Source: Candidatus Nitrohelix vancouverensis
GTDB taxonomy: Bacteria > Nitrospinota > Nitrospinia > Nitrospinales > VA-1
Direction: 5' to 3'
NCBI GenBank assembly: GCA_015698305.1
Contig: CP048620.1
Span: 1,452,557-1,516,556 of the forward strand
Length of the DNA stretch: 64,000 bases
Both the position numbers and the translations under genes were made by a program. Below the pieces are notes generated by a model that worked only from the letters and a program-made list of their open reading frames with translations, was not told where the DNA came from and made no database searches. How positions within the stretch are numbered: the stretch's first letter is position 1; each line of letters begins with the position of its first letter. Of the stretch, positions 8,056 to 17,033 are shown piece after piece.

Positions 8056-11000
8056 AGGGCGTCTCTGGCGCTTGAACGGAATCGATGCAGTCGTCGTACA
8101 GACGTTGGGCCTGCGGGTAGGTATCGTCGGCTTTCAATACCTTTTTTAATCTGGGCACGGCCTGATCGCAACGCATGAGTTTGGCGTAAATCTCGCCGAG
8201 GATGAATTGCAGATGTATGTCCTCGGAATCCAGCATTTCAAAGCGTTCGCCGTACATGATGACCTCGTTGGCGATCCCGAGCGAACGATAGCTGAACACG
8301 ATGCTCTGCAACACCTTTACATTATTCGGATCCAGTTCCAGAGCTTTCAAAGAATATTTCAGCGCATTATAATAATCTTTCTTCATATTGAAAAACTGCG
8401 CGGCCGAAATGAGCAGGCCGACGTTGTCGGGTGTTTCATCCAGTTTGTCGAGCAAGTCTGCGAGCGCCGTTTCCTGCATGACAACGCTGAAATTCTGCGG
8501 GTCTTTTTTTGCGGCGTGTTTGAAGTAGGATCTCGATTCTTCGCGACGGCCCGCTTCCGCAAGATTGAAGCCCATGTATAAATTCGCATGCGGCTGATCC
8601 GGATCTATCGCCAGCGCCGACTTCAGGGCGGCCATGCTTTTATCGTATGCGCCCATTTGGAAATAGGCGTGTCCGAGGTTCAGATAATTGAAAATTTGAT
8701 CGGGCTCTTCCCGCGTCAATTCGACCAGCTGTTGGATTTGTTTTTCATCCGCCTGCAAGTGATAACGGAGTAAAGCCGGGTTATCCCCAATCGCCGCGGC
8801 TTCCATCAACTGACTGCGGTTGGCGTACATCACGCCTCTCTGGTAGAGGTCCATGCGATGGTAATATTTTTCAAAAATTTTACGATCCTCGGCGGAGAGA
8901 TTCTGAATGCGTTCGGAAATGTCGTCGAATGAAGAGCGGTTGAAGACGTATTTCTCCTGAGCGGACAGGTCCACCACGCGACCGAGGTCGAGGTAGAACT
9001 CGATATACGGCCGATTGTCTGTAATAACGGGAGCGCGCTGGCCCAGTTCTTCAATCTTGTCTTCCAGATACCAAAGGTTGCTGAGGAAATCATACACGTT
9101 GGCGATTTCGATCTGCTCGAGCAAGGCTCGCGTCTCTTCGTGATTTTCGATGCGGCGTTTGAGGGTTTCGAAATCGAGGGTGATCGGCTGGTCGGAACCG
9201 ATGATAAGAATCTCATTGGCGACGGACATCCAGGCCAGCGAATGCGGAAAGACTTCGTGGAAGGTCTTGAAATGCATGTCCACTTCTTTTTCGCCCTGCG
9301 AATGCATGGGAATCCATTGCGCGACAATGCCGCCGGGCTTCAGACGGTTTTTAGCGGCTTCGTAATACTCTTTGGTGTACAGGTTGACGGTGCCCGCAGT
9401 GCGCGGCGGCGGCGGTTCGGCGGTGATGACGTCGTAACGCTTGTCGGTGGAGAGCAGATGGTTGCGCCCGTCTTCGATGATGAAGCGGACCTTGGGATTG
9501 CCCAGCACGTTGTGGTTTTCTTTCGCAAACACAGCGCCTGAGTGAATGACTTCAGGCGACAGGTCGACGGCGTCCACGGCTCTCGTTAGAGGATGAATAG
9601 CGGCGGCTCCGGTGGTCTGTCCCGTGCCAAAGCACACCACCAGCACGTCGTCCGGGTTGGGAGACAGCAGGATCGGGACGTAGGCGAACAGCTTCATGTA
9701 GCGCGTGGCGATCAGGTTCGACGCCGACATGGAGATGCCGTTGGTGATCAGCCGTTTGGCGTCCGGGTCGAGAATGCCGTAATTGTCCTTGAACACGGCG
9801 ACGGTGTCGGTCAGCCCTTCCTTGAAATAAAGCAGTTGCTTGACGTTGCGTTTGCCTGCGCTGTCGCGCATGAAAAAAGACTGGAGCAGGTTTTCCGGGA
9901 TCATCACATTAACGAACAGGATGAGTCCGGCAAACACCACGGTCAGCCCCTTGCGGACGGGCAGGGTCAGATAAGGTCCGGTGCGAAACAGCAGGGTCGC
10001 GGCAAGCAGATTCAATGCGGCGATCGCCGTCAGACTTTGCTGAACGCCAAGACGCGGCAGTAAGAAGAAACCGGCGGCCAAAGAGCCGGTGATCGCTCCC
10101 AGCGTGTTGAAGGCATAAATCCAGCCGGTGCCTCGACCCACTTGTTCTTTGTCCGGGGAGATGATGCGGATGAGGATGGGAAAGCTCATGCCAATCATCG
10201 CCGTCGGCAAGAGCATCAAAAATGTGGAATCCGCAAAATACTGCCGGAAGGCCTTGAAGGGTTGTTCCAGGTTGTAGCTGTTCCAGGGCGCGGATAAAAT
10301 CAGTTCCATATTGTATATGGAGATGATGACGTAGAGGCCGACTCCCAATTGCAGGAAGGCAAGCCATTTTCTCAGGTCAATCGACCGGGTCAGCAGGGGC
10401 GCGGCGACCAGGCTTCCAAGCACGATGCCGAGCAGGAAGACGGCGAGCATCATGCTGAATGAATAGACCGTGCTGGAAATGCTGAAGACGAGCAGACGCG
10501 TCCAGAGAATTTCGTATGCCAGAGCGGTGAAACCGCACAGAAAGCTGATGCCGATCCACAGATTATTATCTTTATTCCAGACCAGTTCGGGGCGTTTGAA
10601 AGCGGGCCACTGAATCTTCGGGGCGTCGTCGCCGCGTTCCTCCTGATAAATGCGAATCGCGCCGATACCGATGACAAGGTTCAGGAAAGCGGCGAACAGA
10701 ACGGTTTGCAAGACGCCGAAAACGCTGATGAGGAAAAAGCCCGTCGCCAAAGCGCCCACCGCCGCGCCGAGGGTGTTCAATCCGTATAAAAGTCCTATTT
10801 GGGCGCCCAGTTTAGCGCTGTTTGTGACGGCATATTTGCTGATGATGGGCAGGGTTGCGCCCATCAGAGTGGTCGGAACGATCATGAAAACGATCGCTAA
10901 AACGGCTTTTGCCAGATTGTTCGCCGCCGTCGAGTCGGGCAAAATCAGATGCACCCATGAATAGATCAGGTCAAAATTGGCGAACAGTAACGACAGCCCG

Positions 11001-11329
11001 GCCCCCGTCAAGGCGATTAGAATTTCAATCCAGCCGTATACCAGAAGAGGGGCGGGGGAATCCGGCGGGCTTGCCGGGTCCTGATTTCCATTGGCGCGCG
11101 CAGGGACGACGCCGACAGGTCCCCTGGGGCGACAAAGCGCGTCGACCCAGGCGCCGAAATAAAACGCTCCCAATCCCAGCCCGGCCATGAATGCGCACAA
11201 GACGACGGAAACCGAATACACGGTGTGCCCAAAAGTGAGCGTGAGCATGCGCGTCCAGATGATCTGATAAATCAGAGCGGAGACGCCGGATGTGAAAAAC
11301 AGCAAATAAACGATTGGGGAACGTTTCAT
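8042..11329 (-). CDS. Giant membrane SpeE-like protein with C-terminal TPRs
   Basis: About 1095 residues. Two transporter-like blocks of hydrophobic helices (about 1-230 and 255-490) lead into a spermidine-synthase-like Rossmann domain (about 515-780; VVCFGTGQTTGAA, AVDAVDLSPE, TAEPPPPRTAGTVNLYTKEYY). After a linker there are several TPRs (about 880-1080; LNLGHAYFQMGAYDKSMAALKSAL). The architecture is known as 'fused MFS/spermidine synthase' and its substrate is unknown. I prefer the ATG at 11329 (MKRSPIVYLLFF) over 11347 because TATAAT lies only 6 bp before it on this strand, so transcription may start at or near the codon. It converges on the HD-GYP gene. Confidence 0.8.
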   Translation of the reverse strand: MKRSPIVYLLFFTSGVSALIYQIIWTRMLTLTFGHTVYSVSVVLCAFMAGLGLGAFYFGAWVDALCRPRGPVGVVPARANGNQDPASPPDSPAPLLVYGWIEILIALTGAGLSLLFANFDLIYSWVHLILPDSTAANNLAKAVLAIVFMIVPTTLMGATLPIISKYAVTNSAKLGAQIGLLYGLNTLGAAVGALATGFFLISVFGVLQTVLFAAFLNLVIGIGAIRIYQEERGDDAPKIQWPAFKRPELVWNKDNNLWIGISFLCGFTALAYEILWTRLLVFSISSTVYSFSMMLAVFLLGIVLGSLVAAPLLTRSIDLRKWLAFLQLGVGLYVIISIYNMELILSAPWNSYNLEQPFKAFRQYFADSTFLMLLPTAMIGMSFPILIRIISPDKEQVGRGTGWIYAFNTLGAITGSLAAGFFLLPRLGVQQSLTAIAALNLLAATLLFRTGPYLTLPVRKGLTVVFAGLILFVNVMIPENLLQSFFMRDSAGKRNVKQLLYFKEGLTDTVAVFKDNYGILDPDAKRLITNGISMSASNLIATRYMKLFAYVPILLSPNPDDVLVVCFGTGQTTGAAAIHPLTRAVDAVDLSPEVIHSGAVFAKENHNVLGNPKVRFIIEDGRNHLLSTDKRYDVITAEPPPPRTAGTVNLYTKEYYEAAKNRLKPGGIVAQWIPMHSQGEKEVDMHFKTFHEVFPHSLAWMSVANEILIIGSDQPITLDFETLKRRIENHEETRALLEQIEIANVYDFLSNLWYLEDKIEELGQRAPVITDNRPYIEFYLDLGRVVDLSAQEKYVFNRSSFDDISERIQNLSAEDRKIFEKYYHRMDLYQRGVMYANRSQLMEAAAIGDNPALLRYHLQADEKQIQQLVELTREEPDQIFNYLNLGHAYFQMGAYDKSMAALKSALAIDPDQPHANLYMGFNLAEAGRREESRSYFKHAAKKDPQNFSVVMQETALADLLDKLDETPDNVGLLISAAQFFNMKKDYYNALKYSLKALELDPNNVKVLQSIVFSYRSLGIANEVIMYGERFEMLDSEDIHLQFILGEIYAKLMRCDQAVPRLKKVLKADDTYPQAQRLYDDCIDSVQAPETPFSLS

Positions 11330-11462
11330 GAAAATATTATAATCCATTATGGAAGCAGGGAGTCTTTAAAGCCTTCCAAAATAATTGACATTGCCCTGCG
11401 CATCAAGTAATTATTTAATATCAATCCTTTTATTGAATTCAGGCCCAGGAGAATCCCATCAA

Positions 11463-12293
11463 ATGAGCGAGCAAGCAAATCCTGCTGAGGTGATTGATCA
11501 TCCTTACGCAAAGGAAAACGGGGTGGAGTGGTCGTTGGACGCCTGGGAGCGGGTCAAACACGCTCCTGAATTTGTCCGACCCGGTATCCGCAAATTAATG
11601 GTTCAGCGCGCCATGCGCCGCGGTTATAAGTTGATCACATCCGATTTTTTGACCGACATTCGCAATGAATCGATGATGCTGGTCTCCAAACGAGTCAAAC
11701 AGTTCGGTTTTGAAGAATTGTCGATGGGCGCGTTTGAGGAAGCCAAGGAAAAGATGAAGGAAAGCCCTCGCAAGGTCGAGGTCATTGAAGAGATCACGGA
11801 TTTTCTCGATCAGCGCACGCAGAAAAAAGACGATATCATCGAGAAATTCAAAAATTATATGGACGTCGCCCCGACTTCGGGAATGCCCTGGACCAAAGAA
11901 GCGATGGCCAAAATGGAAAAAGTTCCGCCCTTTGTACTGGGCATGGCCAAGCAGACCATTGAGGCGCGGGCCCGAGAACGCGGCGATAAAATGGTGATGC
12001 CCGATATCATCGAAGAAGTGTTCGACAATATCATGCCCGCATCCGCGAAAAAAGCGATGGGCATGGAAGTGACGGAAGAGGACGAGGCGCGCGACGAGGA
12101 ATACGCCAATAAAGCGGACGAGCCGGTGGTGACCGCGTTGAAATGGACCGATGATGCGGTTGAAAAAGTCAAACGCATTCCGATTCCCTTCATCCGCAAT
12201 ATGGCGATCAAACGCATTGAGCAGGAAGTGTCTAAAGAAGGAAAAGACGAAGTGACCCTGGAGTTATTTGATAAATACCGATTCACCTTCTAA
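11463..12293 (+). CDS. Protein with three PCP_red-like repeats
   Basis: The 276-residue soluble protein contains three copies of a roughly 50-residue helical unit. They start at GVEWSLDAWERVKHAP (about 18), MPWTKEAMAKMEKVPP (about 137) and LKWTDDAVEKVKRIPI (about 222). Each continues with (F)(V/I)R-like helices and an acidic end. The pattern W(S/T)xxAxxxxxxxPxFVR matches the PCP_red domain found at the C-terminus of light-independent protochlorophyllide reductase subunit B and in non-photosynthetic bacteria. Its role there is unknown; no chlorophyll genes are visible. An in-frame earlier codon (11385) is rejected because AGGAG precedes ATG 11463 at good spacing. Confidence 0.7.
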   Translation: MSEQANPAEVIDHPYAKENGVEWSLDAWERVKHAPEFVRPGIRKLMVQRAMRRGYKLITSDFLTDIRNESMMLVSKRVKQFGFEELSMGAFEEAKEKMKESPRKVEVIEEITDFLDQRTQKKDDIIEKFKNYMDVAPTSGMPWTKEAMAKMEKVPPFVLGMAKQTIEARARERGDKMVMPDIIEEVFDNIMPASAKKAMGMEVTEEDEARDEEYANKADEPVVTALKWTDDAVEKVKRIPIPFIRNMAIKRIEQEVSKEGKDEVTLELFDKYRFTF

Positions 12294-12306
12294 GGAGTTA
12301 TATTGT

Positions 12307-12441
12307 ATGTCTCTCACTGCTGAATGGTTCGCGCCAATGGGCGTGGTTTTGATCGTCGCGACGGCGATCCTGATGGGTATGCGTAGCGCGATGACGGCGG
12401 TTCGTATCAAAAATAACAATGACGCAAGGCGTCGAAAATAG
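12307..12441 (+). CDS. 44-residue single-span membrane protein
   Basis: A short gene beginning MSLTAEWFAPMG has a hydrophobic stretch of about 15-18 residues (MGVVLIVATAILMGM) and a basic tail (NNNDARRRK). A strong AAGGAG ribosome-binding site at 12292-12297 lies 9 bp before the ATG and overlaps the stop of the PCP_red repeat gene, so the two are almost certainly translated from one message. The positive tail predicts a cytoplasmic C-terminus. It could anchor or regulate its partner. No family is recognised. Confidence 0.65.
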   Translation: MSLTAEWFAPMGVVLIVATAILMGMRSAMTAVRIKNNNDARRRK

Positions 12442-12505
12442 CTTTTAAAGATTGTTTTCTTGAATCTGTGAGTCCGCAACCTGCGCGGGCGATTGAGTTT
12501 TGTTT

Positions 12506-13063
12506 ATGATTGACGACGACGGGGAAGGGTCCGAGCCGACGGAGAACGAAACTCCTACAGGCGGAATGGCGGAGACCGACCTTTTCATGGAAATGCTGGA
12601 TGCGGTCGAAGACGATATCGCCGATTTTGAATCGCGCAATATGGACCTCGGCGCCAATGAATGCGTGTTCCTCATGTTCGCGTATCTGAAAGGCTATTGC
12701 AAGGAAGTCGGCGTTAATTTCAACGAAGTGTTCCAGAGTTTTGAGCGGCTGGACAAAAACTGGTCGCTGGAACACAGGCGACCGCAAGCGCCGGATCATC
12801 TGGTATTGAGTCTCAGTCAGAAAGAGCGGCGTTTGATGATCGATCAGGAGCTGGCTCCGGATTATCTGATCGACCGCATTAAAATCGCGCCTCTGGAAGG
12901 CAATGGGGATTCGAACTTCAAATATTCCGTTGGCGAGTTGGAAGAGCTGGAAGATTACCTTGCGGCGGAAGTGGACGACTCTGAAGACGATCAACTGGGC
13001 GAAGAATTGGGCGTCATTCGCCTGAAAATTTTTGAGACCCTTGAAGAACATTCCTCAAAATAA
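12506..13063 (+). CDS. Acidic protein of unknown function
   Basis: About 185 residues, very rich in Asp and Glu, without signal peptide or membrane segment. A disordered acidic N-terminus (IDDDGEGSEPTENETPTGG) precedes a helical domain (FLMFAYLKGYCKEVGVNFNEVFQSFERL) and an acidic C-terminal helix pair. The frame is open from a TTG at 12500, but ATG 12506 is the natural start; its ribosome-binding site is poor. It lies between the PCP_red gene pair and the ABC permeases and may belong to either transcript. I do not recognise a family. Confidence 0.6.
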   Translation: MIDDDGEGSEPTENETPTGGMAETDLFMEMLDAVEDDIADFESRNMDLGANECVFLMFAYLKGYCKEVGVNFNEVFQSFERLDKNWSLEHRRPQAPDHLVLSLSQKERRLMIDQELAPDYLIDRIKIAPLEGNGDSNFKYSVGELEELEDYLAAEVDDSEDDQLGEELGVIRLKIFETLEEHSSK

Positions 13064-13087
13064 TCCGTATTTCCCCTCAATAAGACG

Positions 13088-13108
13088 TCAGGCGCAACGC
13101 GCGCCTGA
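13088..13108 (+). other. GC-rich hairpin just upstream of the ABC permease gene
   Basis: TCAGGCGC at 13088-13095 and GCGCCTGA at 13101-13108 form a perfect 8-bp stem with a 5-base loop, 15 bp before the ATG at 13124. There is no T-run. It may be a weak terminator for the preceding gene or may mask the ribosome-binding region. Confidence 0.5.
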
Positions 13109-13123
13109 AGCGAAGCGGGTCTG

Positions 13124-14083
13124 ATGTTTCGATTCATTCTTAGAAGCGTTGGCCAGCGAATCATCCTTCTGGTTTTCATTTCCATCATCTCGCACGCCAT
13201 CATTCATCTGGCGCCGGGCGAGCCGAGTCTGGTCGATCCCTCCAATCCCAGAATGAAGCCGGAGGACATTCAGAAAATCCGCGCCGCGTTCCATCTCGAC
13301 GAACCCCTGCATATCCAGTACGTCTACTGGCTCCGCGATCTGTTCAAAGGGGACTTGAAGTCCTTCAAAGACAATCAGCCTGCGCTGGAAAAAATAGGCG
13401 AGCGTTTTTTGAATTCCCTGCCGCTGTTCATCGTCGCCACCCTGCTGACCTGGACGCTGGCGTTCCCGCTCGGCATCCATTCCGCTCTGCGTAAAGGCTC
13501 GACCTTTGACAAATCGACCACTTTTCTATCCTATGCGTTGATCTCCATTCCCGGATTTTTTCTTTCTTATATCTGCATCATCGTCATGGTCAAACAGTTT
13601 CACATTCCCGTCATCGGCATGGAGACCTTTGGTCTTGAAGAAGCCGACGCCTGGTCGCGGACGATGGACCGACTCGCGCATATCGCCATTCCCGCCCTGA
13701 TGTCGGCGGTCGCGGGTATCGCGATACTGTCGCGTTATGTGCGTTCGCAAATGCTGGAAGTGATCGGTCAGGACTACATTCGCACCGCGCGCGCCAAGGG
13801 CCTGTCCGAAGACGTGGTGGTGTATCGACACGGATTGAGGAATGCGCTTCTCCCCTTCATCACCATGTTCGGACTGATGATACCGGGATTGATTGGCGGT
13901 TCCGTCATCATAGAAACGATTTTCGCCTGGCCGGGCATGGGGCGTTTGGGTTACGAAGCGATTCTGGCGCGGGATTTTCCGGTCGTGTTGACGCTGAATT
14001 TCATCGCCGCCATTCTCGCCCTGGTGGGAACGTTATTATCGGATATTTTGTACGCCGTGGTCGATCCGAGGATCAAATTATGA
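13124..14083 (+). CDS. Dipeptide/oligopeptide-type ABC transporter permease (DppB/OppB family)
   Basis: The 319-residue protein has six hydrophobic segments and the DppB-type layout. An N-terminal helix is followed by the periplasmic motif IHLAPGEPSLVDPSNPRM and AFHLDEPLHIQYVYWLRDLFKGDLKSF, then the permease core. The coupling-helix motif EVIGQDYIRTARAKGLSEDVVVYRHGLRNALLP faces the ATPase. Such permeases import peptides, nickel or other solutes with DppC, two ATPases and a periplasmic binding protein. Only the DppC partner is encoded here; binding protein and ATPases must lie elsewhere. The last codon overlaps the next ATG (ATGA). Confidence 0.92.
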   Translation: MFRFILRSVGQRIILLVFISIISHAIIHLAPGEPSLVDPSNPRMKPEDIQKIRAAFHLDEPLHIQYVYWLRDLFKGDLKSFKDNQPALEKIGERFLNSLPLFIVATLLTWTLAFPLGIHSALRKGSTFDKSTTFLSYALISIPGFFLSYICIIVMVKQFHIPVIGMETFGLEEADAWSRTMDRLAHIAIPALMSAVAGIAILSRYVRSQMLEVIGQDYIRTARAKGLSEDVVVYRHGLRNALLPFITMFGLMIPGLIGGSVIIETIFAWPGMGRLGYEAILARDFPVVLTLNFIAAILALVGTLLSDILYAVVDPRIKL

Positions 14084-15039
14084 AAAGTCCGGAGACTGCG
14101 ACATTGGATGCGCCTCAGTCCGCCAGCCTGTTTCACGAGAGCTGGGGCTTTTTCAAAAAAGACAAGATGGCTTACTCCAGCTTTCTGTTTCTGGTCGGCC
14201 TCGGTATTTTTGCCGTTCTTGGAAAAGCGGCGACGGCATGGATCGCCGCGTTCGATCCCTCTGCGGTGCGCCTTGCCGATAAATTCATGGCTCCGTTTTC
14301 GGCCTACCAAGGCGCTCCGGGAGACACGCCGCCGTTGTTTGGAATCTACTGGATGGGAACGGACGAATTGGGACGCGACGTTTTGTCGCGCATGCTGGAG
14401 GGAACCTCGGTGTCGCTCACCGTCGGTTTCATCGCCGTGGGAATCGCGATGGCGGTTGGTATTTTCATGGGCGGCATCGCCGGATTTTACGGCGCGAAGA
14501 AAATCGGATTCGTCACCGTGGACACGCTCATCATGCGCTTCGTCGACATCATGCTGTGCTTTCCCGCGTTCTTTCTGATTCTCACCGTGGTCGCATTGTT
14601 GCCGCCGAGCATTTACAACATCATGATCGTGATCGGCCTGACCAGCTGGATGGGCGCGGCGCGATTCGTGAGAGCGGAGTTTCTGGCGATGCGCGAACAG
14701 GATTTTGTGGTGGCGGCGAAAAGTCAGGCGATACCCGAATGGCGCATCATCTTCATACACATGGCGCCCAATGCGCTGGCTCCGGTTCTTGTCTCCGCCG
14801 TGATCGGCGTGGCGATGGCCATCCTGACGGAGTCGGGCCTGAGTTTTCTCGGCTTTGGCGTGCAACCGCCCGACGCCACCTGGGGCAATATTCTGGCGGA
14901 CGGCAAGCAGTTCATTTTTGATGCGCCCTGGCTCACCTTCATTCCCGGTTGCGCCATCCTTGTGGTGGTGCTGGCCTTCAATCTTTGCGGCGAAGGTTTG
15001 CGTGAAGCCTTCAATCCCAAACTGCGCGAACGCCGCTAG
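14080..15039 (+). CDS. Dipeptide/oligopeptide-type ABC transporter permease (DppC/OppC family)
   Basis: The 319-residue protein starts with a cytoplasmic segment ending in KKDKMAYSS, then the first helix. A periplasmic part carries YWMGTDELGRDVLSRMLEGTSVSL, the hallmark of DppC/OppC proteins, and five more helices follow. The coupling motif is ARFVRAEFLAMREQDFVVAAKSQAIPEWRIIFIHMAPNALAP. It pairs with the upstream DppB-type protein, with a 4-bp overlap. The next gene, 20 bp on, encodes an ABC-F protein, which is not a transporter ATPase, so this pair has no dedicated ATPase in view. Confidence 0.92.
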   Translation: MKSPETATLDAPQSASLFHESWGFFKKDKMAYSSFLFLVGLGIFAVLGKAATAWIAAFDPSAVRLADKFMAPFSAYQGAPGDTPPLFGIYWMGTDELGRDVLSRMLEGTSVSLTVGFIAVGIAMAVGIFMGGIAGFYGAKKIGFVTVDTLIMRFVDIMLCFPAFFLILTVVALLPPSIYNIMIVIGLTSWMGAARFVRAEFLAMREQDFVVAAKSQAIPEWRIIFIHMAPNALAPVLVSAVIGVAMAILTESGLSFLGFGVQPPDATWGNILADGKQFIFDAPWLTFIPGCAILVVVLAFNLCGEGLREAFNPKLRERR

Positions 15040-15059
15040 AAAGGCCGAACGAACCGCTC

Positions 15060-17015
15060 ATGATTTACCTGCGAGATCTTTCAAAACGTTTCGGCTCCAA
15101 ACTGCTGTTTGAAGGCCTCAACCTGCACCTGCGCCCGCGCGAGAAAGTCGGGCTGGTGGGAGAGAACGGCGCGGGCAAATCGACCCTCTTCAAGATCATT
15201 GCCGGACAGGAACTGCCGGATGCAGGGCAGGTGGACTGGAAAAAGGGCGTGCGCTCCGCCATGCTCACCCAGGAACTGGAGCAGGAAAATGTCAGCGCGC
15301 TGGAACGCGCGCTTTCAGGACTGGAACCTTATTATCAGGTGCGGCGCGACAAGGAACGTTGCGAAGCCGACGAAGCCCTGCATCGGGAACGACCCGACGA
15401 GTGGGGCCGCCGTCTGGCGGAACTGGAAAACGAGTTCCAGCATTTGGGCGGAAGCGAACTGGAAGCCCGCGCCAAGAAAATTCTGCAGGGCCTGGGTTTC
15501 AAGCCGGGAGAAGACGCGCGCCCGCTGGAGGAATTTTCCGGCGGCTGGCGCATGCGCGTGGAACTGGCGCGGCTGTTGTTGCAGGCTCCCGACTTGTTAT
15601 TACTGGATGAACCGACCAACCATCTCGACCTTCGGTCGGTCGTCTGGCTGGAATCCTTTTTACGATCTTATGAAGGCGCGCTCCTGCTCATCTCGCATGA
15701 TCGCAGGTTTCTCAACGCCCTGGTCGGGCGCATCGCCGAACTGGATCGCGGCGTGTTGACCGTCTATACGGGGAATTACGACCGCTACGAAACAGAGAAG
15801 GCCGCCAAGGAAGAACGTCTGGCGGCGGAAGCGCTCAATCAGGGCAAGCGCATCGCCGAGATTGAGCGTTTTGTCGAACGCTTCAGGGCCAAGAACACCA
15901 AGGCCAAGCAGGTTCAGAGCCGTGTCAAAATGTTGGATAAAATGGAGCGGGTGCAGGTCGCGCAACAATCCAAATCCGTTCATTTTCGATTTCCACAGCC
16001 CCCGCGCACCGGGCGCATGGTGGTGCGTTTGACCGATATTGGAAAATCCTATGGCGCGGTGGAAGTGTACCGGGATTTTTCCATCGAGCTGGAACGCGGT
16101 TGGCGCATCGCGCTGGTGGGCGAGAACGGCGCCGGAAAGTCCACTTTGCTCAAGCTCATGGCGGGCGTTCTCGACGCCGATTCGGGACAGATCGAACTGG
16201 GTTCGAATGTGAGCCGCGCTTATTACTCACAGCACCATTCCGACGCGCTGAATCCGAACCACACGGTGATGGAATCCATGGAGGAAGTCGCCGGGCATTT
16301 GACGCGGACAGAGAAACAGAATCTGCTAGGCGCTTTTTTGTTTTCAGGCGATGATGTGCAGAAGAAGGTATCGGTGCTTTCCGGCGGAGAACGCTCCCGG
16401 CTGGCGTTGGCGCGTCTTCTGGCCCATCCGTCTCCGCTGATGTTTCTGGACGAGCCGACCAACCATCTGGATATGAAAACCTGCGAGATTCTGGCGGCGG
16501 CTCTGGCGGATTTCGACGGCACGCTTTGCGTGATCTCGCATGATCGTTTTTTTCTCGACGCGATCATCGACCGGGTCTGGGAAGTGGACGGCGGCGGCGT
16601 GAAGGAATACTCGGGAAACTATTCCGAGTTTGAAGCGGCCAAGGCCATTGAAGCGGAACGCGCAATGGCCCTGAAGACGGATAAAGACAATCAAAACGCA
16701 TCGCCGGGCGGCGATAAAGAGCGCAAGCGGCGAGAGGCCGAAGCGAGAAACCAGAGGTACCGAACGCTCAAACCTCTCGAGAGTCAGTTGAGCAAGACTG
16801 AAACCGAACTCGAACGGGTGATGGACGCCAAAAGCGAAATGGAGCAGGAACTCGCCGGTCCCGATGTGTATGAAGATTCGCAAAAAGAACGCTTACGAAG
16901 CTTGTTGCAACGATGCGCCGAACTGGATAAGGAAGAGACGGCATTGCAGAACGAATGGACGCGACTTACAGAACAGATCGAACAGCTGGAACAAGAGTTG
17001 ATGGAAGAAGCGTGA
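15060..17015 (+). CDS. ABC-F family ATPase (Uup/YheS type)
   Basis: The 651-residue protein has two complete ABC ATPase domains in one chain and no membrane segment. Each has a Walker A GENGAGKST, a signature (SGGWRMRVELARLLL, SGGERSRLALARLL) and a Walker B ending in DEPTNHLDL/M. A charged P-site linker lies between them, and a coiled-coil extension covers about 540-651. ABC-F proteins act on the ribosome, in translation rescue or antibiotic protection. The long C-terminal coiled coil favours a Uup/YheS housekeeping type rather than a resistance factor. Its position after two permease genes does not imply transport. Confidence 0.9.
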   Translation: MIYLRDLSKRFGSKLLFEGLNLHLRPREKVGLVGENGAGKSTLFKIIAGQELPDAGQVDWKKGVRSAMLTQELEQENVSALERALSGLEPYYQVRRDKERCEADEALHRERPDEWGRRLAELENEFQHLGGSELEARAKKILQGLGFKPGEDARPLEEFSGGWRMRVELARLLLQAPDLLLLDEPTNHLDLRSVVWLESFLRSYEGALLLISHDRRFLNALVGRIAELDRGVLTVYTGNYDRYETEKAAKEERLAAEALNQGKRIAEIERFVERFRAKNTKAKQVQSRVKMLDKMERVQVAQQSKSVHFRFPQPPRTGRMVVRLTDIGKSYGAVEVYRDFSIELERGWRIALVGENGAGKSTLLKLMAGVLDADSGQIELGSNVSRAYYSQHHSDALNPNHTVMESMEEVAGHLTRTEKQNLLGAFLFSGDDVQKKVSVLSGGERSRLALARLLAHPSPLMFLDEPTNHLDMKTCEILAAALADFDGTLCVISHDRFFLDAIIDRVWEVDGGGVKEYSGNYSEFEAAKAIEAERAMALKTDKDNQNASPGGDKERKRREAEARNQRYRTLKPLESQLSKTETELERVMDAKSEMEQELAGPDVYEDSQKERLRSLLQRCAELDKEETALQNEWTRLTEQIEQLEQELMEEA

Positions 17016-17033
17016 TTTTTCGAAAGGGTGGGT

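Noticed and set aside
13951-14865. 304-codon open frame on the - strand opposite the DppB/DppC genes
   Set aside because: Its product is Arg/His-rich and repetitive, typical of a reverse-strand shadow; the + strand proteins show clear permease motifs.
15060-17015. ATPase subunit of the upstream Dpp-type transporter
   Set aside because: Two ABC domains in one soluble chain with an ABC-F linker and C-terminal coiled coil indicate a ribosome-acting protein.
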